A stretch of DNA of 64,000 bases from Miniimonas arenae (GTDB lineage Bacteria > Actinomycetota > Actinomycetes > Actinomycetales > Beutenbergiaceae): the NCBI RefSeq assembly GCF_006351005.1, contig NZ_VENP01000010.1, positions 16,321 to 80,320 of the forward strand, in the 5' to 3' direction. Under the pieces are notes generated by a model. That model made no database searches. It was not told where the DNA came from and saw nothing but the letters and a program-made list of their open reading frames with translations. Shown here in pieces: positions 1-10,522 of the stretch; the first letter of the stretch is position 1, and each line of letters begins with the position of its first letter. Position numbers and translations under genes: made by a program.

Positions 1-2390
1 GCGTCGGAGGCGACGATCGTCAGCGTGCGTGCCGGCTCCGAGAAGCGCGTGTCGAGCACCGGCGGTGTGCGGTCGGCCGCGGGCAGGGGCACGGTCGTGA
101 AGTCGGTGTCCGTCGCCAGGTAGAAGCCGGGGTAGGACGGCTGGTTGTAGGTCGTCTGCTGGCGGGCGACCTCGGGGCGGTACTGGGCGTCGTGCATGAG
201 CGTGTACAGCTTGACGTCGCTGAGGTCGGTCGAGACGAACAGTCGGATCGCGGAGGAGTCGGCGGTGCGCACGAGCAGCTCCTCGCGCCAGTCGCCGAGC
301 ACGTCGGCCACGAGGCCGGCGTTCCCCTTGGTGCCGTTGTTCGCGCGCGTGCCAGTGGCGGTGAGCATCGTGCCGTGCGTGCGGTCGCTCACCGTCACGT
401 CCTGGTTGCCCGAGCCGTTGACGATCTGCGTGGACCCGTCACCGGCCCACCGAATGGACTGGTTCGTGCCCAGGCCGGTGCCGATCGGGGTGCCCTGCGC
501 AGTGCGCAGGTCGGTCGCCCACGCCTCGAGGCCTGGCCGGGTCGGGTCGATGTCGCCGATCATCCCGCGTCCCGTGTCGCGACCGGTGTAGCCGCCCCAC
601 AGCACCTCGCCGGTCGCGGCGTCGCGCATGGCGAACCCGTACGGGGCGTAGGTCGCACCTTCGTGCACCGTGTAGATCTCCAGGCCCGGGCGGGTGGGGT
701 CGATGTCGGTGACGTGCATGGCGTCACCGTGCCCCAGGCGCGCCTCGATCCCGGGCGTCGCGCTCTGCGGCGGCATCGTGGCGAAGGAGCCGTTAAAGGA
801 GGCTGCCGTCGTCGTCGATCGTCGCGGAGCCGTAGACGAGCTCCTGGCGACCGTCGGCGTCCACGTCGGCCACCGAGAGCGAGTGGAAGCCCTGCGTGGT
901 GATCGTGCCGAACTCCGGGTCGCTGCCGTCCCGGCCGTGCGGGCCGTCGTTGAACGGGTTCGTCATGGGCGTCCACCCGGAGTCGACGAACCACCGCTGG
1001 GACAGGTGCTCGCCGTCCCAGTCGTACGTCGCGATCGTGCTGCGGGTGTAGTAGCCGCGCGCGAAGATCGCCGACGGCGTGCTGCCGTCGAAGTAGCCCA
1101 CCCCCGAGAGGAAGCGGTCCACGCGGTTGCCCGGCTCGATGCGCGCCATCGCGTAGTCGCCCCACAGCAGGCCGTCGTCGGTGCGCCCGGGCTCGTAGGC
1201 GACGGTCTCGAGCTCGGCCCCGGTCGCGCCGTCGAACACCGAGAGGTACTCCGGACCCGACAGGATGAACCCCTCGAAGTTCCGCAGCCGGTTGTTGGCG
1301 CTGCGGCTGGGCGCGTAGACGTCCATGAAGTAGTCCACGAGCGCAGCGGCGTCCGCCTCGCTCAGCGGGTAGGAGTAGCGCGGCGCGATGCCCCAGGCCT
1401 CCTCGAGCGTCGCCGGCCACTGCCCGGACGTGACCTCCTCGCGCGTGCTCCAGCCCTGGAAGGTCTCGACGAGGTGGGCGTGGAAGTCGGCCTTGCTCAC
1501 GCGGTAGTCATCGGCGTTCGTGTAGCCGGCGTCCAGGTCGGACTGCGGCATCGTGATGAAGGACGACTCGCCGTCGGGTGTGATCGTCCGCGTTCCGGGT
1601 GCGGTCTTGAGCATGACCTCGGCGCGGCCGTCGCCGTCGAAGTCGTAGACGAGGAACTGCGTGTAGTGGGCGCCGGCGCGAATGTTGACGCCGAGGTCGA
1701 GGCGCCACAGCAGGGTGCCGTCCTGCTCGTAGGCGTCCAGGAACACGCTGCCGGTGTAGCCGACCTGCGAGACGTCCTTGGAGTTCGACGGGTCCCACTT
1801 CACGAGGTACTCGTACGCGCCGTCGCCGTCGACGTCGCCGACGCTCATGTCGTTCGCGGAGTACGTGTAGGCCTCGCCCACGGGCGTGACGCCGTCGGCG
1901 GGGCGCTGGAGCGGGATGTCGACCGAGGCCTGGGCCCACGGGGTGACGCCCGCGGACGCGGGCAGCTCCACGCCGTCGACCACGGCCGCGACGGCGTAGC
2001 GCGACGTCGCGGTGCCGCTCGCGTCGAGGAAGTTGGTGGAGTCGGTGACGGTCGCGATCGCCGCGCCGTCCCGGTAGACGACGAAGTCGGCCCCGGTCAC
2101 GCCCTCGGGCGTGGTGCCGGTCGCCTCGGAGCCGAGCAGTCGCCAGGACAGGAAGACGCCCTGCGGGGTGGTGGCCGCGACGAGGCCACGGTCGAGCAGC
2201 TCGAGGTGCGGGGTGACGGCGCTCGTCGCCGTCGTACCCGTTGTCGCCGCCGTGCTGGTGGCGCCCGTGTCGGGTGCCGCCGAGGCGGGGGACGCCGCGA
2301 GGGTGAGGCCGACCGCGGCGGCGAGGACGCCGGCGACGCGGTGCGGGTGGCGGGGGAGCGGGGCGGGACGGGTCGCGTGGGGTTCGTCAT
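1..2390 (-). pseudogene. Secreted rhamnogalacturonan lyase (PL11 type), two frameshifts, C-terminus beyond window
   Basis: Similarity by eye to family PL11 (YesW/YesX-type) lyases, which cut the rhamnogalacturonan I backbone of pectin outside the cell. Visible hallmarks are the start of the mature enzyme (LELLDRGLVAATTPQGVFLSWRLLGSE), repeated Asp-rich calcium loops (DVDGDGAYEYLVKWDPSNSK, DFDGDGRAEVMLKTAPG) and HGDAMHVTDIDPTRPGLEI. Translation from ATG 2390, preceded by GGAGGA, runs into the wrong frame; adding one base in the five-G run at 2352-2356 would join it to a typical signal peptide (RVAGVLAAAVGLTLAASPASA). A second break is the TAA at 793-795, where AAA at 795-797 would restore the frame if it were AA. 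The frame after it is open to the window edge. Both lesions are homopolymer length changes, so either a real pseudogene or sequence error. Family call is firm; functionality is uncertain. Confidence 0.85.
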
Positions 2391-2394
2391 CGAG

Positions 2395-2400
2395 TCCTCC
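2395..2400 (-). promoter_or_regulatory. Ribosome binding site fixing the lyase start
   Basis: On the minus strand GGAGGA lies four bases before ATG 2390. It is the best start signal in the region, yet the ATG is out of frame with the signal peptide that follows. This is the main argument for a missing base in the G run at 2352-2356. Confidence 0.6.
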
Positions 2401-2520
2401 GGGTGGTGCGGGTGTCGTGCGTCTGGTCGTGCGTGGTGCCTGGCGTGGGTCGCGCGTCGGACGCCGCACGTGCCGACCGCCCCGCGCATCGACGTGCGGT
2501 CGCCCGGGCGATCGTCGACG

Positions 2521-2533
2521 TTGAAACGATTTA
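2521..2533. promoter_or_regulatory. Possible LacI-family operator upstream of the lyase
   Basis: TTGAAACGATTTA is a rare AT-rich patch with an imperfect CG-centred dyad (GAAACG/ATTTA) about 130 bases upstream of the lyase start. LacI-family regulators of sugar genes bind CG-centred dyads. The regulator itself is not in the window, and the dyad is imperfect, so this is a weak call. Confidence 0.3.
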
Positions 2534-2660
2534 CGGCCCGGTTGCTGCCATCCTATGAGCCGCCTGGGGAGACTGGCTATGCGCCGAACGGCTACGTCAC
2601 TGGCCGAAAGTCGATGCCCGCGCCGGCTCGCCGTGGACGCGCATCCCTGGCGCGAGCGCG

Positions 2661-2740
2661 CGCGCCGGGCGTGCGCCGGGCGTGCGCCGGGAGCGTGCGC
2701 CGGGAGCGTCCGCCGGGAGCGTGCGCCGGGCGTGCGCGCC
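2661..2740. repeat. Short tandem repeats, unit near GCGTGCGCCGGG
   Basis: About six imperfect units of 11 to 13 bases built on GTGCGCCGGG, with small changes (an extra A, or GTCCGCC). The run is purely GC and lies about 100 bases before the ABC-F start. Confidence 0.75.
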
Positions 2741-2836
2741 GCGCCAGCACGCACGCCCCCGACCCGGGCGGCCGACCGAGGTGTCGGCGCGATATGCGGG
2801 TGACCGGTGGGCTCGCCGTCGGGCAGGGTGGTCCGT

Positions 2837-4513
2837 ATGGGCCACCTCGATCTTGCCGGCATCACGTTCGCGCTCCCCGACGGACGTCCGCTCCTCGGCG
2901 GCGTGGACCTGCGCGTCGGCGAGGGGCAGCGCGTCGCGCTGGTCGGGCCGAACGGGGTGGGCAAGTCCACGCTGCTGCGGATCGTCGCGGGGGAGCAGGC
3001 GCCCGACTCCGGCGCCGTGACCCGCAGCGGTGGGCTCGGCGTCATGCGGCAGTTCGTCGGCTCGGTGCGCGACTCCTCCACGGTGCGCGACCTCCTGCTG
3101 TCCGTCGCGCCCGAGCGCGTGCGGGCGGCGGGGCTCGCCGTCGACCGCTGCGAGGAGGAGATGCTCGTGCGGGACGACACCCCGACCCAGCTCGCCTACG
3201 CGCAGGCGCTCGCGGACTGGGCGGATGTCGGTGGCTACGAGCAGGAGACGGTCTGGGACGTGTGCACGACGGCGGCGCTCGCCCTCCCGTACGACCGCGC
3301 GGCCTACCGCCGGGTCTCGACCCTCTCCGGCGGGGAGCAGAAGCGGCTGGTGCTCGAGGCGCTGCTGCGCGGCGGCGACGAGGTGCTCATGCTCGACGAG
3401 CCCGACAACTACCTCGACGTGCCCGCCAAGCGGTGGCTCGAGGACGCGCTCGTGGCGAGCGGGCGCACGATCCTGCTCGTCACGCACGACCGCGAGCTGC
3501 TCGGCCGGGTCGCCACGCGCGTCGCGACGCTCGAGCCCGGCGCGGCGGGCGCGACCGTGTGGGTGCACGCCGGTCCGTTCGCGACGTACGCGCAGGCCCG
3601 CGCCGATCGGCTGAGTCGGCTCGAGGAGCTGCGCCGGCGCTGGGACGAGGAGCACGCCAAGCTCAAGGCGCTCGTCCTCATGTACAAGACGAAGGCTGCG
3701 TACAACGACGGGCTCGCGGCGCGCTACCAGGCGGCGCAGACCCGGCTGGCGAAGTTCGAGGAGGCCGGACCGCCGCAGGAGGTGCCGCAGACGCAGGCCG
3801 TGTCGATGCGGCTGCGCGGCGGGCGCACCGCCAAGCGCGCCGTCGTCGTGGAGCAGCTCGAGCTCACCGGCCTGACCCGGCCGTTCGACGCCGAGCTCTG
3901 GTACGGCGAACGGATCGGCGTGCTCGGCGCCAACGGGACGGGCAAGTCGCACTTCCTCCGCCTGCTGGCGGCGGGCGGGACCGATCCCGACGTCGAGCAC
4001 CAGCCGGTAGGCGACGTGCGGCCCGAGCCGGTGCGCGCCACCGGGGTGGCCCGCCTGGGGTCGCGCGTGCGGCCCGGCTGGTTCGCCCAGACGCACCAGC
4101 ACCCGACGCTCGTGGGCCGCACGCTGCTGGAGATCCTGCACCGCGGCGACGCGCACCGCGCGGGCCGCCCGCGCGAGGAGGCCTCCCGCGCGCTGGACCG
4201 GTACGGGCTCGCGCGCAGCGCGGAGCAGACGTTCGAGACGCTGTCGGGCGGCCAGCAGGCCCGGTTCCAGATCCTGCTCATCGAGCTCTCGGGCGCCACG
4301 CTGCTGCTCCTCGACGAGCCGACCGACAACCTCGACCTCGACTCCGCCGAGGCGCTCGAGGCCGGACTCGCGGCGTTCGAGGGGACCGTGGTCGCGGTGA
4401 CCCACGACCGCTGGTTCGCCCGGTCGTTGGACCGGTTCGTGGTGTTCGACGGCGACGGTCGCGTCAGCGTGACGGACGAGCCGGTGTGGGAGGTCGGCCG
4501 CGCGCGGAGGTGA
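2837..4513 (+). CDS. ABC-F family ATPase
   Basis: 558 residues with two ATP-binding cassettes and no membrane segment, the architecture of ABC-F proteins, which mostly act on ribosomes in translation or antibiotic protection. Cassette 1 has GPNGVGKST, LSGGEQKRL and VLMLDEPDNYLD. Cassette 2 has GANGTGKSH, LSGGQQARF and LLLLDEPTDNLD. A charged linker (DRLSRLEELRRRWDEEHAKL) separates them, as expected of the P-site tRNA interaction motif region. In the second Walker A the usual Thr after GKS is His, which may affect Mg-ATP handling. ATG 2837 (MGHLDLAGITF) was chosen over an in-frame GTG at 2807 because homology to cassette starts begins there; no strong ribosome site decides it. The precise ABC-F subfamily is not assigned. 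Confidence 0.92.
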   Translation: MGHLDLAGITFALPDGRPLLGGVDLRVGEGQRVALVGPNGVGKSTLLRIVAGEQAPDSGAVTRSGGLGVMRQFVGSVRDSSTVRDLLLSVAPERVRAAGLAVDRCEEEMLVRDDTPTQLAYAQALADWADVGGYEQETVWDVCTTAALALPYDRAAYRRVSTLSGGEQKRLVLEALLRGGDEVLMLDEPDNYLDVPAKRWLEDALVASGRTILLVTHDRELLGRVATRVATLEPGAAGATVWVHAGPFATYAQARADRLSRLEELRRRWDEEHAKLKALVLMYKTKAAYNDGLAARYQAAQTRLAKFEEAGPPQEVPQTQAVSMRLRGGRTAKRAVVVEQLELTGLTRPFDAELWYGERIGVLGANGTGKSHFLRLLAAGGTDPDVEHQPVGDVRPEPVRATGVARLGSRVRPGWFAQTHQHPTLVGRTLLEILHRGDAHRAGRPREEASRALDRYGLARSAEQTFETLSGGQQARFQILLIELSGATLLLLDEPTDNLDLDSAEALEAGLAAFEGTVVAVTHDRWFARSLDRFVVFDGDGRVSVTDEPVWEVGRARR

Positions 4514-4532
4514 GCGGTGTAGGGCGCGGTGT

Positions 4533-4790
4533 ATGCAGCGCACCAACATCTTCCTCGAGGAGCGACAGACGGACTCGCTGGACGCGATGGCGCGCCTCGA
4601 GGGTGTCTCGCGCGCCGAGGTGATCCGCCGGATCATCGACCGCGCGATCGACGGCGAGGGGAACGCCGAGGCGCGTCGACGCGCCGCGATCGACCTCTCC
4701 TTCGGTGCCGCCGCCCGGATCGCCGTGGAGCGGGGCGCCGACGACGCGCGCGCGGCCCAGCTCGCGAGCATGTGGGGTCGGGACGCGTGA
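4533..4790 (+). CDS. VapB-type ribbon-helix-helix antitoxin
   Basis: 85 residues beginning MQRTNIFLEERQTDSLDAM followed by GVSRAEVIRRIIDRAI, the beta-strand and two helices of a ribbon-helix-helix (CopG/MetJ-like) DNA-binding fold. The basic C-terminal half would wrap the toxin. It starts 19 bases after the ABC-F gene and its stop overlaps the toxin start (GTGA), typical of translational coupling in VapBC modules. Known role of the family: neutralises the toxin and represses its own operon. Confidence 0.82.
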   Translation: MQRTNIFLEERQTDSLDAMARLEGVSRAEVIRRIIDRAIDGEGNAEARRRAAIDLSFGAAARIAVERGADDARAAQLASMWGRDA

Positions 4791-5167
4791 TCCTGGTCGA
4801 CTCCGACGTCCTCATCGCCCACCTGCGGGGCGTCGCGAGCGCCCGCGACTGGTTGCGCGACGCGCCGGCGGAGACGCTGACGGTCAGCGCGGTGACCGTG
4901 GCCGAGGTGACGGGTGGGATGCGGGAGTCGGAGGAGCGCGCCGTCACCGCACTGCTCGGGGTGCTCCCGACCGTTCCGGTCACCGATCCGGTCGCGCGGC
5001 GAGCCGGCGCGTTGCGTCGCGCGTTCGACCGCAGCCACTCGGGCATCGCGCTGGGGGACTACCTCATCGCGGCCACGGCCCTCGAGCACGGCTTCCAGCT
5101 GGCTACGCTCAACACGCGCCACTTCTCGATGTTCCCCGGCCTCGAGCCGCCGTTCGCCGTCGGCTGA
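4787..5167 (+). CDS. VapC-type PIN-domain ribonuclease toxin
   Basis: 126 residues from GTG 4787. The PIN fold is shown by the N-terminal ILVDSDVLIAHL (first acidic residues), VAEVTGGM (Glu), and GDYLIAATALEHGFQLATLNTRHF (third and fourth acidic/polar positions). PIN toxins cut tRNA or rRNA using a Mg ion held by these acidic residues. All expected acidic positions are present, so the toxin looks intact. Coupled by a 4-base overlap to the antitoxin. Target RNA cannot be inferred. Confidence 0.85.
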   Translation: MILVDSDVLIAHLRGVASARDWLRDAPAETLTVSAVTVAEVTGGMRESEERAVTALLGVLPTVPVTDPVARRAGALRRAFDRSHSGIALGDYLIAATALEHGFQLATLNTRHFSMFPGLEPPFAVG

Positions 5168-5184
5168 GCCGGCCGAACGGGCCG

Positions 5185-5190
5185 TAGGCT
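5185..5190 (+). promoter_or_regulatory. Possible -10 box of a leaderless mRNA
   Basis: TAGGCT lies eight bases before ATG 5199, with no purine-rich ribosome site except GGGCGGCG. Same arrangement as at 32009, 39974, 55453 and 61665. Confidence 0.4.
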
Positions 5191-5198
5191 GGGCGGCG

Positions 5199-5951
5199 AT
5201 GAGCACCCCGATCGGACCGCTGACCGTGCTGCCCGCGCAGCGCGAGAACATCGAGCTGCACACCGCCGACCACCTCACGCTGGTGGGCGAGCTCGCCCTG
5301 CCCGAGGAGGCCGAGCCCGCGGCGACGCTCCTCACGCTGCACCCGCTGCCCACCCACGGCGGGTACATGGACAGCCACGTGTACCGCAAGGCGTCCTGGC
5401 GCCTCCCGGCGCTCGCCGACGTCGCCGTGCTGCGGTTCAACACCCGCGGCACCGCGTCGCCCCGAGGCGTGTCCCAGGGCCGCTTCGACGGCGGGCACGA
5501 CGAGCGGCACGACGTCGCCGCGCTGCTGGACTACGCCGAGTTCCACGACCTGCCGAACCGCTGGCTCGTGGGCTGGTCGTTCGGCACCGAGCTCACCCTC
5601 ATGCACGGCCGGGACCCCTCGATCGAGGGTGCGATCCTGCTGTCCCCGCCGCTGCATCGCGCCACCGACGCCGACCTGGACGCGTGGGCCGAGTTCGGCA
5701 AGCCGCTCACCGTGCTGGTGCCCGAGCTCGACGACTACCTGCGACCCGACGAGGCGCGCGAGCGGTTCGCGCGCGTGCCCCAGGCGCGGGTCATCGCGGG
5801 GGAGGGGATGAAACACCTCTGGGTCGGCGAGACCGCGGTGCGCTGGGTGCTCTCCCAGATCCTCGAGGTCGTCAACCCGGCCGCTCTGCCGCTGCCCACC
5901 GAGTGGGCGGGCGAGCTCCCCGACGAGCCCGACCCGTCCGCCGAGATCTGA
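5199..5951 (+). CDS. Alpha/beta hydrolase, COG2945-like
   Basis: 250 residues. Features of the alpha/beta hydrolase fold: TLHPLPTHGGYMDSH near residue 45 (oxyanion region), LRFNTRGTASPRG, nucleophile elbow GWSFGTE, a likely acid in LVPELDDYLRP and a likely catalytic His in GMKHLWVGE. The pattern resembles small hydrolases of COG2945 (predicted serine esterases). Substrate unknown. It is followed after 33 bases by a second, unrelated-length alpha/beta hydrolase, probably co-transcribed. Confidence 0.8.
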   Translation: MSTPIGPLTVLPAQRENIELHTADHLTLVGELALPEEAEPAATLLTLHPLPTHGGYMDSHVYRKASWRLPALADVAVLRFNTRGTASPRGVSQGRFDGGHDERHDVAALLDYAEFHDLPNRWLVGWSFGTELTLMHGRDPSIEGAILLSPPLHRATDADLDAWAEFGKPLTVLVPELDDYLRPDEARERFARVPQARVIAGEGMKHLWVGETAVRWVLSQILEVVNPAALPLPTEWAGELPDEPDPSAEI

Positions 5952-5984
5952 CCGCACCGAGTCCGACCGCACCGAGGAGTGACC

Positions 5985-6761
5985 GTGTCCGAGCCCGACG
6001 TCGTCCCCGTAGTCCTGCTGCACGGCTTCCCGTTCGACGCCACCATGTGGGACGACGTCGTCGAGCTGCTCGGCGAGCGCGACGTGCCCACGATCGCGAT
6101 CGACGCCCCCGGGGCGGGTGAGTCTCCCGTGCCCGACGGCGAACCCTCCCTCGACGTCGCGGCCGACGGCGTCGCGGAGGTGCTCGAGGAGCTCGGCCTG
6201 GACCGGGCGATCCTCGCGGGCCTCTCGATGGGCGGCTACATCGCGCTCGCGACGACGCAACGGCATCGGTCGCTCGTCGCAGGCCTCGCGCTGCTCGACA
6301 CCAAGGCGAGCGCCGACCCGCCGGCGGCGCGGGAGAACCGGCTCCGGATCGCGGACGCTGCCGAGGGCGAGGAGGGGAGCGGCGCCGTCGCCGGCATGCT
6401 CGAGAAGCTCCTCGGCGCGACGACGCTCGCCACCGAGCCCGACGTCGTGGCGCAGCACCGCGCCTGGCTCGCCGCCGCGTCGCCCGCCGGGATCGCGTGG
6501 GGTCAGCGGGCGATGGCCGCTCGGCCCGACCGCTTCGCGGTGCTCGAGGACCTCGAGGTGCCCGGGCTCGTGCTGCGCGGCGCCGAGGACGAGATCGCCA
6601 CGCAGGAGGACGCCGAGGCGATGGTGCGGGCGATCACCGCGAACGGGGGCGACGCCGAGCTCGTCATCGTGCCGGGGGCGGGGCACATGACCGCGACCGA
6701 GGATCCGGAGGCCGTGGCTGACGCGCTCGAGGCGTTCTGGCGGCGGGTCACCGGGCGGTAG
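5985..6761 (+). CDS. Alpha/beta hydrolase (prolyl aminopeptidase/BioH-like fold)
   Basis: 258 residues. Hallmarks are VVLLHGFPFDATMWDDV (HG oxyanion motif), GLSMGGYIAL (nucleophile Ser), LRGAEDEIA (Asp) and GAGHMTATEDPEAVADAL (His), so the catalytic triad looks complete. GTG 5985 was chosen because GAGGAG sits five bases upstream; an earlier in-frame GTG at 5979 overlaps that ribosome site. The leader contains the direct repeat GACCGCACCGAG twice (5950-5975 region). Substrate cannot be deduced; small esters or amides are usual for this family. The transcript runs into the inverted repeat at 6807-6920. Confidence 0.82.
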   Translation: MSEPDVVPVVLLHGFPFDATMWDDVVELLGERDVPTIAIDAPGAGESPVPDGEPSLDVAADGVAEVLEELGLDRAILAGLSMGGYIALATTQRHRSLVAGLALLDTKASADPPAARENRLRIADAAEGEEGSGAVAGMLEKLLGATTLATEPDVVAQHRAWLAAASPAGIAWGQRAMAARPDRFAVLEDLEVPGLVLRGAEDEIATQEDAEAMVRAITANGGDAELVIVPGAGHMTATEDPEAVADALEAFWRRVTGR

Positions 6762-6806
6762 GGCGGTCTCTGGCCGGTGTGCGCGGGCTGGCGCTTGAGG
6801 GCTGGT

Positions 6807-6920
6807 GCGAAGCGACGGACGACGCGAGCGGCGGCTCGCCTCGCTCACGCTCGCTCGTTCCTCGCGAGCTCCGCTACGGCTCGACGGCTTCGCCGCCGCT
6901 CGCGTCGTCCGCCGCTTCGC
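6807..6920. repeat. Large inverted repeat between convergent genes
   Basis: Arms 6807-6835 and 6892-6920 are complementary over 29 bases with one mismatch (T against C), enclosing 56 bases that are rich in CTCG words. It lies between the ends of the hydrolase (+) and the 135-residue protein (-). It could act as a two-way transcription terminator or be a copy of a mobile intergenic repeat. Confidence 0.75.
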
Positions 6921-7004
6921 TTCGCTCGTCCCCCCCGCTCGGTCCGCCACTTCGCGAGTCTTGCGAACATGCGCCCGGCAGCTCCACGCATCCGGCCCGG
7001 CGGG

Positions 7005-7412
7005 TTAGTGGCGCAGGTGGCGCGCCAGAGCGGCGTCCATGTCAATCGTCTCGCCGTCTCCGCCGCCCTCGCCCACGATGAGGGGTGGCTGAACGGGCTT
7101 CGGGCGGTAGCCGCGCATGCGTTCGACCAGGCCGAGGTCGGCCGTCATGACGTAGAAGTGGCCGTCCGTGGCCACCGCGACCGAGCGGTCCGTCTTGAGG
7201 TACCAGCCCATCAACCCCGACTTCGCCTGGCCGCCCTTGCGACCGCGCACGACGAGGGGCTCGGGCGGCACGGCGTCGCGCTCGGCGGTGGCGAGGAAGG
7301 CGTCGATCATCGCCTGCGCGCGCTCGGCCTCGGCGTCCTTGCGCGCCACGAGTCGACGCGCGTGCTCGGCGGCCGCCTCCCGGCGGCCCTGGGCCCAGTC
7401 CTGCTCGTCCAT
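7005..7412 (-). CDS. Conserved-looking protein of unknown function, DivIVA neighbour
   Basis: 135 residues, no signal peptide or membrane segment. The N-terminal third is a charged helix (EHARRLVARKDAEAERAQAM); the middle has a basic Gly-rich patch (RGRKGGQAKSG) followed by GWYLKTDRSVAVATDG and HFYVMTADLG, which read like beta strands. I do not recognise a family. It starts only four bases after the DivIVA-like gene stops, so the two are almost certainly co-transcribed, suggesting a role linked to that protein. Confidence 0.75.
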   Translation of the reverse strand: MDEQDWAQGRREAAAEHARRLVARKDAEAERAQAMIDAFLATAERDAVPPEPLVVRGRKGGQAKSGLMGWYLKTDRSVAVATDGHFYVMTADLGLVERMRGYRPKPVQPPLIVGEGGGDGETIDMDAALARHLRH

Positions 7413-7416
7413 CGCC

Positions 7417-9027
<1,611 letters not shown>

Positions 9028-9184
9028 CCCTGTCCCGCTCCCGCCATCGATCCTCGACTCAACCCGTCCAGCGTAACCGGGACGGGTACCCTGGAGCGGC
9101 GCGTTCGTACCGCCGGTCGCGCTGCCGGGGGCGCACCGCCCGAGTCGTCGGACCGACCCACGTCAGTCCCGAAGGGAGGACCGG

Positions 9185-10522
9185 ATGGCACGTCGTGTCG
9201 TCGGGATGCTGCTCATGCTGCTCGGCGCGGCCTCGATCACCCTCGGGATCCTGTCCGCCACCCAGTGGCGGACCTCGGACGTCGTGACCGTGACGACCCC
9301 GCAGGCCGACGTGCCGTACGTCGTCGTCGAGCCCGGCGTGGCCGGGATCGTCAACCGCTTCGTCACCATCACCGTCACCGCGGACAGCCCGGACCAGGCG
9401 GTCGCCGTGATCTTCGGCCGCGATGTCGACGTCGACGGCTGGGTGGCCGACGCCGGGGTGCAGCACGTCACGGGCCTCGCGGACTGGGACGCGCTGACGA
9501 CCGAGGAGACCGAGGGCGTGGGCGATGCGCCCGACCCGGTCGGAAGCGACATGTGGCTGCGCACCGAGCAGGGCACCGGCGAGGTGTCCTTCCAGTGGGA
9601 CGTCCCGCAGGACCGCACCGTGCTCCTCGTGGCGCGCGACGGCAGCGCCGGCCCGGCGCCCACCGTGTCCTTCACCTGGGAGCGCGACGTCGAGACGCCT
9701 TACCTCGTGCCGCTCGTGGCGGCGGGGGTGGCCGCGCTCGTGATCGGGCTCGGGGTCCTCATCTGGTCGTTCGCGGCGCGCGCGCCGCGCACCGACGGCG
9801 GGCCGGACGGGCCGTCTGCGGGTGGTTCGGGCGCCGAGGGCGCCGACTCGGCGAGCTCTGCCGACGCGGCACTCGTGGGCGCCGGGACCGGTGCGACGGC
9901 CGCGGCGGCGTCCGACGGAGACGGTGCAGCTTCGGGCGAGGCCCGATCGGCCCTGTCCGACCCCGGTCCCGAGACCGTCGAGACACAGATCCTCACCCGA
10001 CGCCAGCTGCGTCAGCTCCGGGCCGTCGAGGCGGGGGAGAAGCCGGTCGAGGAGATCGCGGCGGGCATCGCGGCGGCGCCCGAGGTCGCCTCCGCCCCCG
10101 ACGCGCCCGACGCCTACCCGAGCTGGCTGCGCCAGGGCGGCGACGGCGGCGGCGAGGCCGGCGCCACGGCGCCGAACGCTGCGGCCGAGGAAGCGGGTGG
10201 CGACTCCGACGCGTGGCGTCGACGCTGGGGCGTCGCCGCGCCGGCCGCCGGCGCCGGCTCGGCCGCGGTGGCGAGTGAGGGCGCGCCCGCGGTCGCGCAC
10301 GACGGCGAGCCTGCGGTCGCGCACGACGGCGAGCCCGCGGTCGCGCACGACGGCGAGCTCGCGGACGAGAGCGACGAGCCCGCGCTCGCCGTCGAGCCCG
10401 CGCCCGACGACGAACCGGCAGCCACGAGGCCGACGGAGACGACGGAGCCGGACGAGTCCGCCGAGCCGACCGACGACCACGAGCCCACGGCCGAGACCAG
10501 TGAGAAGGGTGACGAGCGATGA
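9185..10522 (+). CDS. Membrane protein with large extracytoplasmic domain and acidic cytoplasmic tail
   Basis: 445 residues. A first hydrophobic segment (VVGMLLMLLGAASITLGIL) is followed by about 150 residues of soluble, Val/Thr/Asp-rich sequence, a second hydrophobic segment near residues 177-200 (YLVPLVAAGVAALVIGLG) and a 245-residue low-complexity tail. The tail holds three tandem copies of an AVAHDGEP-like repeat (near 10290-10360) and is rich in Ala, Glu and Pro. ATG 9185 has GGGAGGA seven bases upstream. The stop overlaps the lipoprotein start by ATGA. I recognise no family; context suggests a joint envelope role with that lipoprotein. Confidence 0.78.
   Translation: MARRVVGMLLMLLGAASITLGILSATQWRTSDVVTVTTPQADVPYVVVEPGVAGIVNRFVTITVTADSPDQAVAVIFGRDVDVDGWVADAGVQHVTGLADWDALTTEETEGVGDAPDPVGSDMWLRTEQGTGEVSFQWDVPQDRTVLLVARDGSAGPAPTVSFTWERDVETPYLVPLVAAGVAALVIGLGVLIWSFAARAPRTDGGPDGPSAGGSGAEGADSASSADAALVGAGTGATAAAASDGDGAASGEARSALSDPGPETVETQILTRRQLRQLRAVEAGEKPVEEIAAGIAAAPEVASAPDAPDAYPSWLRQGGDGGGEAGATAPNAAAEEAGGDSDAWRRRWGVAAPAAGAGSAAVASEGAPAVAHDGEPAVAHDGEPAVAHDGELADESDEPALAVEPAPDDEPAATRPTETTEPDESAEPTDDHEPTAETSEKGDER

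Larger units (their letters stand above)
2401..2836. other. Non-coding gap between divergent lyase and ABC-F genes
   Basis: 436 bases with no convincing gene. It holds a possible LacI-type operator (2521-2533) and a run of short GC-rich tandem repeats (about 2661-2740). Open frames crossing it are shadows of flanking genes or repeat-driven. Confidence 0.6.

Noticed and set aside
694..5452. Very long open frames on both strands over the lyase and ABC-F genes
   Set aside because: They are low-complexity Arg/Ala/Gly translations antisense to genes with clear domain motifs, an effect of high GC content.
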